This document shows positions 35,266-43,628 of a stretch of DNA of 64,000 nt, in pieces. The notes beneath the pieces are model-generated. The model saw only the letters and a list, made by a program, of their open reading frames with translations. It had not been told where the DNA came from and made no database searches. The stretch's first letter is position 1; each line of letters begins with the position of its first letter. The DNA is from an uncultured Desulfobacter sp. (GTDB lineage: Bacteria > Desulfobacterota > Desulfobacteria > Desulfobacterales > Desulfobacteraceae): assembly GCF_963677125.1 (NCBI RefSeq), contig NZ_OY781882.1:938501-1002500 (forward strand). The letters are read 5' to 3'. A program made the position numbers and the translations under genes.

Positions 35266-35811
35266 TTGAAAATAAGAAGTTCACACGAATTTGATAGACT
35301 GGAAATAGAAAAAATTCATAAAACGGCATTTGGAAAGGCAAAGGGGCCGGTGATCGCCGAGCTTGTAAATGGTTTATTCGATGACCAAAGCGCAGAACCC
35401 TTGCTTTCTCTTGTAGCGGTTAAAAATAAAACTATTGTTGGGCATGTTCTTTTTACAAAAGTAAACATCGCACAATCTCCGATTTTGGTTTCAGCCCGTA
35501 TATTGGCACCTCTTGCAGTGCTTCCGGAGGTTCAATCCACAGGTGTTGGGGGACTTCTTATCAAAGAAGGACTTGACCGGTTAAAGAAAAACGGGGTGGA
35601 TTTGGTTTTTGTTTTAGGACATCCTGATTATTATCCCCGCTCGGGATTTGTTCCTGCCGGCAAATTGGGGTTTAAAGCACTATATCCGATCCCGGAAGAA
35701 CATGCCGGGGCCTGGATGGTAACTGAACTGTCTTCCGGGATTATCGGCAAAGCCGGGGGCACGGTGAAATGTTCTAATGTACTTAATCAGCCTCAGCATT
35801 GGAGAGAATAA
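35266..35811 (+). CDS. GNAT-family N-acetyltransferase
   Basis: About 181-aa acetyl-CoA-dependent transferase resembling YhbS-type proteins. Key segments are EIEKIHKTAFGKAKG-like start, ILAPLAVLPEVQSTGVGGLL (motif A with Q-x-x-G-x-G acetyl-CoA loop) and DLVFVLGHPDYYPRSGFVPA, a signature of this subgroup. The TTG at 35266 follows AAGGA by 8 nt; an upstream ATG has no such site. The next gene overlaps its stop (TAATG). The substrate is unknown. Confidence 0.85.
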   Translation: MKIRSSHEFDRLEIEKIHKTAFGKAKGPVIAELVNGLFDDQSAEPLLSLVAVKNKTIVGHVLFTKVNIAQSPILVSARILAPLAVLPEVQSTGVGGLLIKEGLDRLKKNGVDLVFVLGHPDYYPRSGFVPAGKLGFKALYPIPEEHAGAWMVTELSSGIIGKAGGTVKCSNVLNQPQHWRE

Positions 35812-36209
35812 TGAACGATGAATATAAATCAATTCATGAGTTCGATGTGAAATTGATCTGCCAATATTTTGCGAGTCTAAAACGACAGGGGCCGGGGAGC
35901 CCGGAAGTAACCATCAAGGCATTGAGTTTTATCGACAATCTTAACGACAAATCACTTGTTGCCGACATTGGCTGCGGATCAGGTGGACAGACAATGATAT
36001 TAGCACAGCATGCACCTGGGAATATTACAGGTATCGACATCTTTCCTGCTTTTATTGACCTGTTTAATCAGAATACTGAAAAGCTTGGTCTTCAGCATAG
36101 AGTGAAAGGCATTGTTAAATCAATGGAAGATCTCCCCTATGAAGCTCAACTATATAAAAGGTACAAAAAGTATTATGGGTATGCTTTTTATATAGGGAAG
36201 AAAATTTAA
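35811..36209 (+). pseudogene. Class I SAM methyltransferase with an internal in-frame deletion
   Basis: 132 codons. The start MNDEYKSIHEFDVKLICQYF and motif I VADIGCGSGGQTMILAQHAP are typical of a small-molecule class I methyltransferase of about 255 aa. After KGIVKSMEDLPY the protein jumps directly to EAQLYKRYKKYYGYAFYIGK, which resembles the extreme C-terminus of that family. About 120 central residues, including the substrate region, are missing without frame loss. It is coupled to the GNAT gene by a TAATG overlap. It may still bind SAM but is unlikely to be a working enzyme. Confidence 0.75.
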
Positions 36210-36302
36210 ACCGTTTATTTATTCTCGATACGAAAGACGGCATATCGCCGGCTAATTCACAGGGTGGCATACAACAGCCACCCTGTGAATTTGAAGCATG
36301 CG

Positions 36303-36506
36303 CTATTTTAAAATCCGGATGTCAACGTCATCAAATCCTTTCATTAATTCAATGAAGCCCGGCACTTGATCCTCTTCGTTGCTTGTCGTGTGATAGGGAT
36401 AAACCAACATAGGCTTAAATGCCTTAACGGCATCGGCCGCCATTGCTGAATCCATGGTATATGGCAAATTCATCAAACAATTTGAAAAATCAATCATCTC
36501 GCTCAT
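36303..36506 (-). pseudogene. Metallo-beta-lactamase-fold (UlaG-like) C-terminal remnant
   Basis: 67 codons: NLPYTMDSAMAADAVKAFKP then MLVYPYHTT and VPGFIELMKGFDDVDIRIL. This corresponds to the final helix and strand, including the last metal-site histidine, of UlaG-like MBL-fold hydrolases (P-Y-T-M ... K-P-x-x-x-Y-P-Y-H). The H-x-H-x-D-H core is absent, and no start context is evident for a full protein. Minus strand, between two plus-strand genes. Confidence 0.65.
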
Positions 36507-36556
36507 TGTGCAGCTGCCGTTGGTACGATATATAGCACGGAAACAAAAATTTAAAA

Positions 36557-37030
36557 TTGAGCAGAATTGATATGAATGAACATGTGATTGAGAATATAAA
36601 ACAATACTACCTTGAAATGCTGCCGTTCAACAAGGTTCTTGGCATTGATATAAAAGATCTGGATTATTATTCAGGAGAGGCTGTTACCACCTTTGAGATG
36701 AAGGCGGATCTCATAGGAAATTCATCAGCCGGTATTCTGCATGGAGGTGTCACCGCATCAGTTCTTGATTTGACCGGCGGGCTTTCTGCACTGATTTCCT
36801 GTGCAAAATTTCAAGAAGGTAAATCTTTTGAAGAGATCGGTCAAAAACTTGTTGAATCAGCCACGATTAATATTCGGGTCGATTATTTAAGGCCGGGCAG
36901 GGGAGAATCCTTCGAATGCAGAAGCCGAATTATCAGGGCCGGCAGACGGATAGTAGTTGCAAAAATTGACCTTTACAATGAACAGGATGTCCGAATCGCA
37001 ACAGGAACCGGCACGTATCTGATTGGCTGA
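36557..37030 (+). CDS. Hotdog-fold thioesterase, YigI/PaaI-like
   Basis: 157-aa (or 152 aa from the ATG at 36572) hotdog-fold protein. The signature GILHGGVTASVLDLTGGLSA holds the catalytic loop H-G-G, followed by INIRVDYLRPGRGESFECRS, the central strands. Members hydrolyse medium- or long-chain acyl-CoA. The ribosome site is weak for either start (TTG 36557 or ATG 36572). The gene is complete, in contrast with its neighbours. Confidence 0.82.
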   Translation: MSRIDMNEHVIENIKQYYLEMLPFNKVLGIDIKDLDYYSGEAVTTFEMKADLIGNSSAGILHGGVTASVLDLTGGLSALISCAKFQEGKSFEEIGQKLVESATINIRVDYLRPGRGESFECRSRIIRAGRRIVVAKIDLYNEQDVRIATGTGTYLIG

Positions 37031-37155
37031 AAAAAGATGATGATCCCGCCTGTAAAAAATGCACGGATACAGAGCTGGCTATTTTTTTGAATGGATTCAT
37101 CAATCATAAACGGGGAAAAGTTCCAGGGGTTAAGTGCGGAGGTCTTTCAGCTTAA
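37027..37155 (+). pseudogene. DUF1456 (YehS-like) remnant
   Basis: A short plus-strand frame, different from the thioesterase frame it abuts, reads LKKDDDPACKKCTDTELAIF then LNGFINHKRGKVPG. This matches the C-terminal repeat of DUF1456 proteins (K-K-x-x-D-P-x-x-x-x-C-x-D-x-x-L-x-x-F-L-x-G-L-I-x-x-x-R-G). The first repeat and start are missing. Confidence 0.55.
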
Positions 37156-37325
37156 ATGGAAAGGCATACAGGAACTGGCTGGATTGGCCAACAGGACAAT
37201 AGACCTTTCCATATGTCAGCTTTTTGTTTGAGAACAAAAAGCTAAAAAAATCAACGAACGCACAGCATCTTCGCCACCGCGCCGTATCTGATTTTTAACA
37301 TTATACTCTCAGGAGAAAATCACAA
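37156..37325. other. Spacer with a perfect hairpin
   Basis: About 170 bp ahead of the RDD gene. AGCTTTTTGTT (37218-37228) pairs perfectly with 37233-37243 around a TGAG loop, followed by A residues on the plus strand. It could be an old minus-strand structure; it is not a standard terminator for either neighbour. Confidence 0.4.
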
Positions 37326-37781
37326 ATGAATGAATATGAATATGCCGGTTTTTGGGTCCGAACCGGTGCCGCAATTATTGATACCATTTTAATTCTAATT
37401 ATTATTGTCCCAATCCTTACTGCTATTTATGGTACCGATTATTGGATTAATCAGTCTATTGTAAAAGGCTTTTGGGATGTTTTGTTCAATTACATACTAC
37501 CTGCAATTGCGATCATCATTTTCTGGACCTACAAATCTGCTACACCTGGTAAAATGGCATTAAAACTGACGATTGTTGATGCAAAAACCGGTGGGCACCC
37601 TTCTACGGGGCAATTGATTGGGCGTTACTTTGGATATTACATTTCTATAATTCCTTTATTCCTTGGGTTAATATGGGTCGGTATCGATAGAAGAAAGCAA
37701 GGGTTGCATGATAAATTAGCAGGCACCGTTGTCATTAAAAATAATAAAAAAGAAAAGGTTACATTCGAATCAAAAGAATAA
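37326..37781 (+). CDS. RDD-family membrane protein
   Basis: 151-aa inner-membrane protein with three hydrophobic segments (about residues 13-35, 50-68 and 100-118). The family signature is FWVRTGAAIIDTILILIIIV (R ... D) with WTYKSATPGKMALKLTIVDA and RKQGLHDKLAGTVVI (the final D). RDD proteins have been linked to ion or small-molecule transport, but this one is undefined. The ribosome site AGGAGA lies 8 nt upstream. Confidence 0.9.
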   Translation: MNEYEYAGFWVRTGAAIIDTILILIIIVPILTAIYGTDYWINQSIVKGFWDVLFNYILPAIAIIIFWTYKSATPGKMALKLTIVDAKTGGHPSTGQLIGRYFGYYISIIPLFLGLIWVGIDRRKQGLHDKLAGTVVIKNNKKEKVTFESKE

Positions 37782-38178
37782 ATATTTGTTGGTGAGGCTA
37801 TCCAAAAACTGTAGTACGACTGGACGAATAACCCGTAATCATACCATTCAAGGCTCAGTTCAGCTTTTCTAAATTTCCGACCTATAATAGAGTCAGGTAA
37901 TAGTCGATGTCACTTTTTAAAAATCGCTTTTTATGAACAAAAGTTTCATAATTTCACCCTTTATTTTCAGATAATTATTAAAATAGAATTAGATGCTAAT
38001 ATTTTCTGGCAATAGAAAAGCTAAAATGATATAGGCATCTTTTGGATGCGATCCTAACATTGTGTGCTTTCTTATAGAAAAACAGAAAAGATGTTTAATT
38101 ACAATCGTAATCTAAATCAAAATTCAAGTTCAGGTTGAAGTTCAATTAATGCTCTACTACAACCCAAAGGAGGATGCT
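37782..38178. other. Leader region of the PEP-CTERM gene
   Basis: About 400 bp of AT-rich DNA. TGGCAATAGAAAAGCT at 38007-38022 has GG and GC 10 nt apart, but the -12 element is AAGC rather than TTGC, so it is only a weak sigma-54 candidate. No gene recognised. Confidence 0.3.
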
Positions 38179-38916
38179 ATGAAGAAAATTTTATTGTTCG
38201 GAATCTTGTTTTTTTTAATTCTGCCCGGGCTGGCCCATGCGACACTAACAGTTATAGGCACCGCCACTTACAACGAATCAGAGTATAATCTTATCTGGGA
38301 CGATGACAACAACGGTAATTCAGTGGTGTGGCTGGATTATTCGAATTATAGTGATGACTGGTACGAGCAGGTCGCCTGGGCATCAAGCCTGAATGAAGAA
38401 GGTGTTTTGACCATTAACCTGTATGATGGATACACCGTTGACTGGGGAACAAATTCCTGGCGTCTGCCGTCCACTGTTGATGGCGCGGACGTCTATGGAT
38501 ATGAGGGTGATCCTGATGGCGATGGGAATTACACTTATACGGAAGGCTATAATTTGGCTAACTCCGAAATGGGCCATCTCTTTTATGTGGAACTGGGAAA
38601 CTTGGGATATCTTGATACCTCCAATTATAGTAACGAAGGATACGGGCTGACCGAAACAGGAGATTTTGAAAATTTAACTGCGGAAAAGTACTGGTCAGGT
38701 ACGGAGTATGCGGACGGCGGCACGAATTACGCCTGGTACTTCAGCATGAAAGACGGCTACCAGGGTAACGGTAACTCTAAGCTCTACGGTGCTCCCGCGC
38801 TGGCATTGTGCAGCGGACAAGTTTCTACGGTTCCAGTGCCCGGTACATTCTGGCTGCTTGGGTTAGGGATTACAAGCTTGGCTGGACTGAGCAGAAAAAA
38901 ATTCAATAGAGCCTAA
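38179..38916 (+). CDS. Exported Lcl/DUF1566-like protein with PEP-CTERM sorting signal
   Basis: About 245 aa. It has a signal peptide (KKILLFGILFFLILPGLAHA) and an acidic extracellular domain resembling DUF1566/Lcl: WRLPSTVDGADV, YWSGTEYADGGTNYAWYFSM and ALCSGQV. The C-terminal tripartite signal consists of VPVPGTFWLLGLGITSLAGL then SRKKF, that is, a PEP-like motif, a transmembrane helix and a basic tail, so it should be processed by an exosortase/EpsH system encoded elsewhere. AAAGGAGG lies 6 nt before the ATG at 38179. The domain is rich in Tyr, Asn, Asp and Gly. Likely surface or matrix-associated; function unknown. Confidence 0.85.
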   Translation: MKKILLFGILFFLILPGLAHATLTVIGTATYNESEYNLIWDDDNNGNSVVWLDYSNYSDDWYEQVAWASSLNEEGVLTINLYDGYTVDWGTNSWRLPSTVDGADVYGYEGDPDGDGNYTYTEGYNLANSEMGHLFYVELGNLGYLDTSNYSNEGYGLTETGDFENLTAEKYWSGTEYADGGTNYAWYFSMKDGYQGNGNSKLYGAPALALCSGQVSTVPVPGTFWLLGLGITSLAGLSRKKFNRA

Positions 38917-39101
38917 CAGCACTGCGTCGAGACCACCATACAACCATTGTATCGCCCGGTTTAAACCACATCTGGCCTCATGTCACCGGGTGATACTTCT
39001 ATCTATAATTGGTAATCGTGGTTGATTCTCTATAAGCCATTAATAACAGAAGCAATGTGAGGCCGAGTCTGAGTCGAGCATTTGAAATATAATCCCATTT
39101 T

Positions 39102-40706
39102 TTAAAAAGGGAAATCCTCACCTGCATCCATCTCTATCTTTTTTTCTTTTGGTTTTTGGGCGGTTTTGTGCTTTGGATTGCCATCCACATAGATGGCTTT
39201 GAAGGGCTTTGTGGGGCAGGCATGCTCGCATCCGCCGCAGCCCACGCAGATGGTCTCGTCCACCTCCGGGATGACCAGCTTGCGGCCGACCGCATTCAGG
39301 TAGGGCTTCATGTGCACAGCCTTGCTGGGACAATGTTCCGAGCATGCCCCGCAGTTGGTATTGTCCGTATAGACCACGCAGTTTTCTTTTATGAATTTTG
39401 CCACACCCACCTGGGTCTGCTGCTTTTCCTCTACTGTCAGAGGCAGGATGGCGCCGCTGGGACAGATGTTCGAACAGACAGTGCAGTCATAGTTGCAGTG
39501 GCCGGCATTGAAATCCATACGCGGCTGCATCATTCCGGACAGGCCAAATGAAAAGACCGAAGGCACGAGCACCCGGGAGGGGCAGGCGGAAACGCACAGA
39601 TGACAGGCGGTACAGATGGTGGTGTATCTGGCAATGCTGACCGAACCAGGCGGCGAGAGCGGGCTAGTTTTGTTTTCGGGGATGGTGGTGGGGCGAGCCT
39701 GTACCGGAAGCGTTTCGGGCGAGGCATGAGCACGGCCTCCGGTTATACCAAGGCCCCCGGCGACCAGAGCCAGTACAAAGTTCCTGCGGTCCCGGGCGGC
39801 TTCGTTTCTCTGACGGCGTTGCCGGCTCTGCTGGAAATCAGCCTGAAACATCATGGCCTGGTCCGGGCAGGCAGAAAGGCAGTTAAAGCAGGAAACACAG
39901 CGGCCGGTATCCACGCTTTTTGTTTTTACATCAATGCATTTAGATTTGCAGACCTGCTCACATCGACCGCAGGATCGGCAGGAACCGATATCAAAATTGA
40001 TTTTTACCAGGGAAAATTTAGAGATCAGGCCCAGCAGGGTTCCCACAGGACACAACGTGTTGCAGTATAGGCGGCCGTGCCGGGTGCTCATCCAGCCCAC
40101 CGCACCTAAACTGACCAGGGCCACGCCTAGGGCGACCGGGGCATAGCTCGGCCACTGGACACGGTAGAGGGCATGGATTCCCAAGGCCTCTGCCACAGGC
40201 GTTGCCAAATTGTTCAGGAAGATGACAAAGGGGCGGAACAGATTAGAAAAAATTCTGCCGAAACCGCTGAAAGGATCAAGCAGGTTAAGTAATAAACCGC
40301 TGCCCGAAAAAAAGAGCAAAAGGGTTGCAATCAGGACCGTATACCGCAGGATGCTCTGGGGCGCAGAATATTGGTATCTGCCAAGCCACTTTTTTTTACC
40401 TCGGGTCTTTGTCCTGTTTGAAAAAAGACGGGATACCAGGTCCTGCAATACTCCCAGAGGACAGATTGCTGAACAGTAGATCCGGCCGAACATAAATGTA
40501 GTTATCAAAACAAAGATAAACCCGGCAGACCCGGCTGCAGGGTGGTTTAGAAATTTGAGCGTAGAGGGTACAAACTGGAGAAAAAGCAATTCTTCTGTCA
40601 GGGCTCTTGCCCCGGTCTCCCATACATCCAGAAAGAGAAAGACCGTTGGCAGGAAAAAGGCCATGGCAATGCAGACCCGCAGGGGTTTGAGAAGGCGAAG
40701 TTTCAT
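39102..40706 (-). CDS. Membrane polyferredoxin, NapH-like domain fused to a NapG-like domain
   Basis: 534 aa. Residues about 1-235 hold four or five hydrophobic helices and two C-x3-C-P motifs (CSAICPLG, CNTLCPVG) as in NapH/CcoG-type proteins. Several [4Fe-4S] sites follow (CRSCGRCEQVCKSKC, CVSCFNCLSACP). Mid-protein, AARDRRNFVLALVAGGLGIT looks like an internal Tat/signal-anchor motif. After it a NapG-like periplasmic ferredoxin domain carries CTACHLCVSACP, CNYDCTVCSNICP, CGACSEHCPS and CVGCGGCEHACP. It probably moves electrons between the quinone pool and a periplasmic partner. It is translationally contiguous with the DUF362 gene (no gap). Confidence 0.88.
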   Translation of the reverse strand: MKLRLLKPLRVCIAMAFFLPTVFLFLDVWETGARALTEELLFLQFVPSTLKFLNHPAAGSAGFIFVLITTFMFGRIYCSAICPLGVLQDLVSRLFSNRTKTRGKKKWLGRYQYSAPQSILRYTVLIATLLLFFSGSGLLLNLLDPFSGFGRIFSNLFRPFVIFLNNLATPVAEALGIHALYRVQWPSYAPVALGVALVSLGAVGWMSTRHGRLYCNTLCPVGTLLGLISKFSLVKINFDIGSCRSCGRCEQVCKSKCIDVKTKSVDTGRCVSCFNCLSACPDQAMMFQADFQQSRQRRQRNEAARDRRNFVLALVAGGLGITGGRAHASPETLPVQARPTTIPENKTSPLSPPGSVSIARYTTICTACHLCVSACPSRVLVPSVFSFGLSGMMQPRMDFNAGHCNYDCTVCSNICPSGAILPLTVEEKQQTQVGVAKFIKENCVVYTDNTNCGACSEHCPSKAVHMKPYLNAVGRKLVIPEVDETICVGCGGCEHACPTKPFKAIYVDGNPKHKTAQKPKEKKIEMDAGEDFPF

Positions 40707-41630
40707 TTAAATCTTGATCCGGTTGATGGACAGGGCTTTCAGGTCCATCTGCCCAAGATTCATATCCGAGGCGATTTGAATATGGCGGATATCGGTCGGA
40801 TCCGTACCGAAGAGCTTGGCCCCGGCCGCATCAGCCGCAACCGGATCCGTTGAGACGATCTGGGCTTTCATGGAAACCACATCGCCGACAGACACGCCTC
40901 TGGGGCCGTTGCGCTTCATTACGTTGTAGGCATCCACCACCGTGAGATCGGGTCTGCGGAAGGAGGAAAAGTCCGCAATGCACTGGTGAAGGTCGTTGCG
41001 GTGCCAGTACCCCCGGTCCCAGACCACGCCCATGAGGTTCTTCATGCCGATGGTCAGCATGGAGGAACTGTGGTGCTTGAGCACCGGCGCATTGATGAAC
41101 ACATCCGCGTTCAGGAGTGCCTCATGGACCTTGGCTTCCTTAAGCCGCTGCCCTCCGGGCACGGAAACACGCTTGTAGTAGCCTTCGCTGTTTGCTGATA
41201 CCATTTTCCCACCGGCCGCTTTTACGGCTGCCTCAATACCGCTGTTGGTATAACAGCGCCGCCAGTTGTCGCAGGTGTGGTCGAATACGGACACCTCCAC
41301 GGCGCCTGCGGACAGGCAGTGTTTGATGACACGCCCCACAAGGGCGGGGTTGGTGTTACCTCCTCGTTCGGGTGGCACGTCCCAGCCGATGTTCGGCTTG
41401 ACCAGGACCCGGCTGCCCCTGGGAACAAAGATCTGCATGCCGCCTAAAGAGGTAATGGCGTTGTCAAACATCTGGTCCGGCTCCCCGCCCCGGACCGCCA
41501 CTAGGTCATAGGCGGCAGTCGTAGGGGCTGCCAAAAGTTTTCCCACCCCTGGGAAGGCAAGGGTGGATCCCGCGGCGATCCCGCCGCTGATGGTCTTTTT
41601 TAAAAAATCTCGTCGATCCATTTTATCCAT
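40707..41630 (-). CDS. DUF362 family protein with Tat signal
   Basis: 307-aa predicted periplasmic protein. A twin-arginine signal (MDRRDFLKKTISGGIAAGST) ends near LLAAPTTA. The DUF362 domain includes RVLVKPNIGWDVPPERGGNT, DHTCDNWRRCYTNSGIEAAV, DVFINAPVLKHHSSSMLTIG and MKNLMGVVWDRGYWHRN, then STDPVAADAAGAKLFG. DUF362 proteins usually bind Fe-S clusters or sit beside ferredoxins; the catalytic role is unknown. The polyferredoxin gene follows immediately, a recurrent pairing, so the two likely form one redox complex. AAGGAGA precedes the ATG. Confidence 0.88.
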   Translation of the reverse strand: MDKMDRRDFLKKTISGGIAAGSTLAFPGVGKLLAAPTTAAYDLVAVRGGEPDQMFDNAITSLGGMQIFVPRGSRVLVKPNIGWDVPPERGGNTNPALVGRVIKHCLSAGAVEVSVFDHTCDNWRRCYTNSGIEAAVKAAGGKMVSANSEGYYKRVSVPGGQRLKEAKVHEALLNADVFINAPVLKHHSSSMLTIGMKNLMGVVWDRGYWHRNDLHQCIADFSSFRRPDLTVVDAYNVMKRNGPRGVSVGDVVSMKAQIVSTDPVAADAAGAKLFGTDPTDIRHIQIASDMNLGQMDLKALSINRIKI

Positions 41631-41655
41631 GGGGCATGTCTCCTTATGAATGGTT

Positions 41656-41814
41656 TTATTCCTTGGGCTGGCCTGACAATTTCAGCACCAGACGTTTCAA
41701 TACGTCCGCAGCCTTCTTTTTATCATAATCATCATTCAATCTGAAATCATGAAAAAAAAGCGTTTTTTCCGGATCAGCAATCAGGACTGGTAAATAGGTT
41801 TTAGTAAAGATGAG
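41656..41814 (-). pseudogene. Unidentified C-terminal coding remnant
   Basis: An open minus-strand frame of about 52 codons (TKTYLPVLIADPEKTLFFHD, then LNDDYDKKKAADVLKRLVLK, ending SGQPKE) has protein-like composition but no start or ribosome site. It lies just upstream of the DUF362 gene. I do not recognise the family. Confidence 0.3.
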
Positions 41815-41838
41815 GCCACCCGAACGGAGTGGCCAAAC

Positions 41839-41875
41839 AAAATGGCCCCTCTGAAATTCAGAGGGGCCATTTTTT
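41839..41875. terminator. Strong hairpin terminator
   Basis: Perfect 15-bp stem (AAAATGGCCCCTCTG with its complement, 41839-41853/41859-41873), AAATT loop, T-run on the plus side and TTTTGTTT on the minus side. It closes the small Cys-rich gene at 41890-42069 (minus) and can act in both directions. Confidence 0.85.
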
Positions 41876-41889
41876 AGAATTTCGTTTTA

Positions 41890-42069
41890 TCATTGCATCA
41901 TCATACAGGTTTTATTGCGAGCACTTACATCTTTGGCGACGGATTTATAACAGGTAATTCTTTCATCAATGCTGGTGGTGCAGTAATCACAGGCTCTCAA
42001 CGCCTCAATTCTTCTTTTCTTGCCGCTTGCACAGCATAATGCTGATTTTGATTTTCTATATGATTCCAT
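41890..42069 (-). CDS. Small Cys-rich protein of unknown function
   Basis: 59 aa, basic, with six cysteines: SALCCASGKKRR, EALRACDYCTTSIDERITCY and SARNKTCMMMQ. The CC, Cys-x2-Cys and single-Cys spacing suggests metal or redox binding; no known family is recognised. The start at 42069 (MESYRKSK) has an excellent ribosome site (CAGGAGG, 6 nt). The gene has its own terminator 15 bp after the stop and lies next to a 21-bp perfect palindrome. Together these support a real small transcription unit rather than a chance frame. Confidence 0.6.
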   Translation of the reverse strand: MESYRKSKSALCCASGKKRRIEALRACDYCTTSIDERITCYKSVAKDVSARNKTCMMMQ

Positions 42070-42084
42070 ATTGGCCTCCTGACG

Positions 42085-42133
42085 TTTTATTAGTAATGAC
42101 ATATATAAAATTTATATGTCATTACTAATAAAA
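42085..42133. repeat. 21-bp perfect inverted repeat
   Basis: Arms 42085-42105 and 42113-42133 are exact reverse complements (TTTTATTAGTAATGACATATA) with a 7-nt AT spacer. It sits directly upstream of the small Cys-rich gene. Because each arm reads ATGTCATTACTAATAAAA outward, both strands carry a frame beginning MSLLIK. It could be an operator, a hairpin in the leader or the scar of a mobile element. Confidence 0.9.
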
Positions 42134-42205
42134 TATGTCAGAAGAAATAAAGATCAAGTTTATGGTTTTATTGGGGGTGCGTTATACAGCGCAAGCCAAA
42201 TCGCT

Positions 42206-42313
42206 CTAATCTGCTTCTTCAACGCCCAATTCCATGGCGGCCTGGCACTCGCCGCACTCCATTGTGGCATTTTCAAGATCAGGGTATTTTTCTTTGATCT
42301 CTTCTTCCGTCAT
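42206..42313 (-). CDS. Possible 35-aa acidic peptide with a Cys-x-x-Cys pair
   Basis: MTEEEIKEKYPDLENATMEC then GECQAAMELGVEEAD. The composition is protein-like. The frame is also open for about 26 codons upstream (ending FHHPRCSHLAL), so this may be the C-terminal end of a lost Cys/His protein. No ribosome site precedes the ATG. Confidence 0.3.
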   Translation of the reverse strand: MTEEEIKEKYPDLENATMECGECQAAMELGVEEAD

Positions 42314-42430
42314 TAATGCCAGGTGACTGCATCTGGGGTGATGAAAATCGACTGTTTTACCCCATGCAAAAATGTTCCAATTTTTGTTCCCTAATTTTTA
42401 TCAGCCGATTTGCCTCAACCCTTTTTGCTT

Positions 42431-42919
42431 TCACGGACTTGCCGATGTTTTTCCTGAACCACTATTTACGGCACTGGTTTTAACGGTTTCCAGGGCTTTC
42501 TGTACAACCTCACGGGTAGTTTCAGCGACCATAGCAGCAAGGCCTAAAATGAAAACCGTAAAGCCACTTTTGGCCTGATCCTGCTCAAGTCGCTTCATTT
42601 TACCAAAAACGGACTCAATAACCTCAGACGATCCAAGCAAGCGGTCGTTTTTACCGGCTTTCTGAGATTCCTGTTTTACAAACATGAGCAACTCAGACCG
42701 AATTCGCTTTCCTTGGATAGTCCGGGCGGTAAAGGTGGGGATAACGTTTAAATCATGATGAGACTCTCTATAAAATCCTTGAAATTTGACAAACATTTCA
42801 GCTTCCTTGACAACGGTCACAACATCCTTCCACCTGTAAAGATCATTCCGAAACTCTTTCAGCCAACCGAGTTTCTCGTCAAGATAGTCCTTGGTACAGT
42901 CAAGGCATTCAGTCGACAT
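42431..42919 (-). pseudogene. Transposase C-terminal remnant
   Basis: 162 codons ending with LLGSSEVIESVFGKMKRLEQ, DQAKSGFTVFILGLAAMVAE and VVQKALETVKT. The S-x-V-I-E-S-x-F-G-K-x-K motif is the region around the catalytic Glu of a DDE transposase; the IS family could not be settled. The catalytic aspartates are missing. It abuts the truncated PocR-domain gene, so insertion and later decay probably destroyed that gene. Confidence 0.55.
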
Positions 42920-42938
42920 TTGATCAAGGTGTCAACAT

Positions 42939-43628
42939 TCATATACCTGGCATTACTTCTCTGATTCGGAGGTGCAATCGCCGCCAGCGTCGCCTGCTGG
43001 ACCTTTTTTCTTGGGAGGCAGCATTGGCAATGAAACATTTCCAACGCTCATCGGCATCAAGTTCCCGTTTCAAAAGCGTTGCGGCTTTATGTATGATTGT
43101 CACTTTATCCAACGCATTCATGTAGGAAACGCGATCAAATCCATATGTTTCACTTTGTGAAAGAAAATATGAACGATCTGGGGGCCGGAGAAGAAATTGA
43201 CCAATAAAGAGGTTTGCAATATGCTCGTCGTTGATGATAATCGGCGATGTACAATCAACCAAACCATTTTTGCAATGATACATTGTAAACTCAGCCCCAT
43301 CCTCTAACTGGTTGGCCAAGTCGATATCACTATCTATGCAGCGCCTGCGCGTATCTGGGTTGACCCTATGAAAATCAGTACATATTGGTTCCCAGTCTGA
43401 CGAGGCAAGCACATTGGCGTCTAAATCAATTACAGCCATCGGGACCTCAGTTAACATATAGAAGTCACTCATCAACTTTGACATACGCTGACTTCCCATC
43501 AACTCACGGAGGACTCGATAAATGATTACGCCCCGACGGCTTTTTTTATCTAAAAATGCCGGCAGATCATTAGGGAGTTTGGCTGAAGAATTATAAACAA
43601 TCCGAATGTCCCCTTTTATGTCATTCAT
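42939..43628 (-). pseudogene. PocR-domain sensor, truncated after its sensory domain
   Basis: 229 codons. Residues about 50-195 form a PocR ligand-binding domain: FYMLTEVPMAVIDLDANVLA, VNPDTRRRCIDSDIDLANQL, FTMYHCKNGLVDCTSPIIIN and ANLFIGQFLLRPPDRSYFLS. PocR domains normally lead to a histidine kinase, a GGDEF or an AraC output module. Here the protein ends 20-30 residues later in an Arg-rich tail (SSRRRWRRLHLRIRE) that looks out of frame, followed by transposase DNA. The output module is lost. The cysteines and aromatic residues of the pocket are intact. Confidence 0.7.

Noticed and set aside
38007..38022. Sigma-54 promoter of the PEP-CTERM gene
   Set aside because: GG-GC spacing fits but the -12 half lacks TTGC and it lies about 150 nt from the gene; mentioned only as weak.
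42116..42316. Plus-strand frame beginning MSLLIK
   Set aside because: Its start is produced by the right arm of the palindrome, and the rest is antisense to another small frame.
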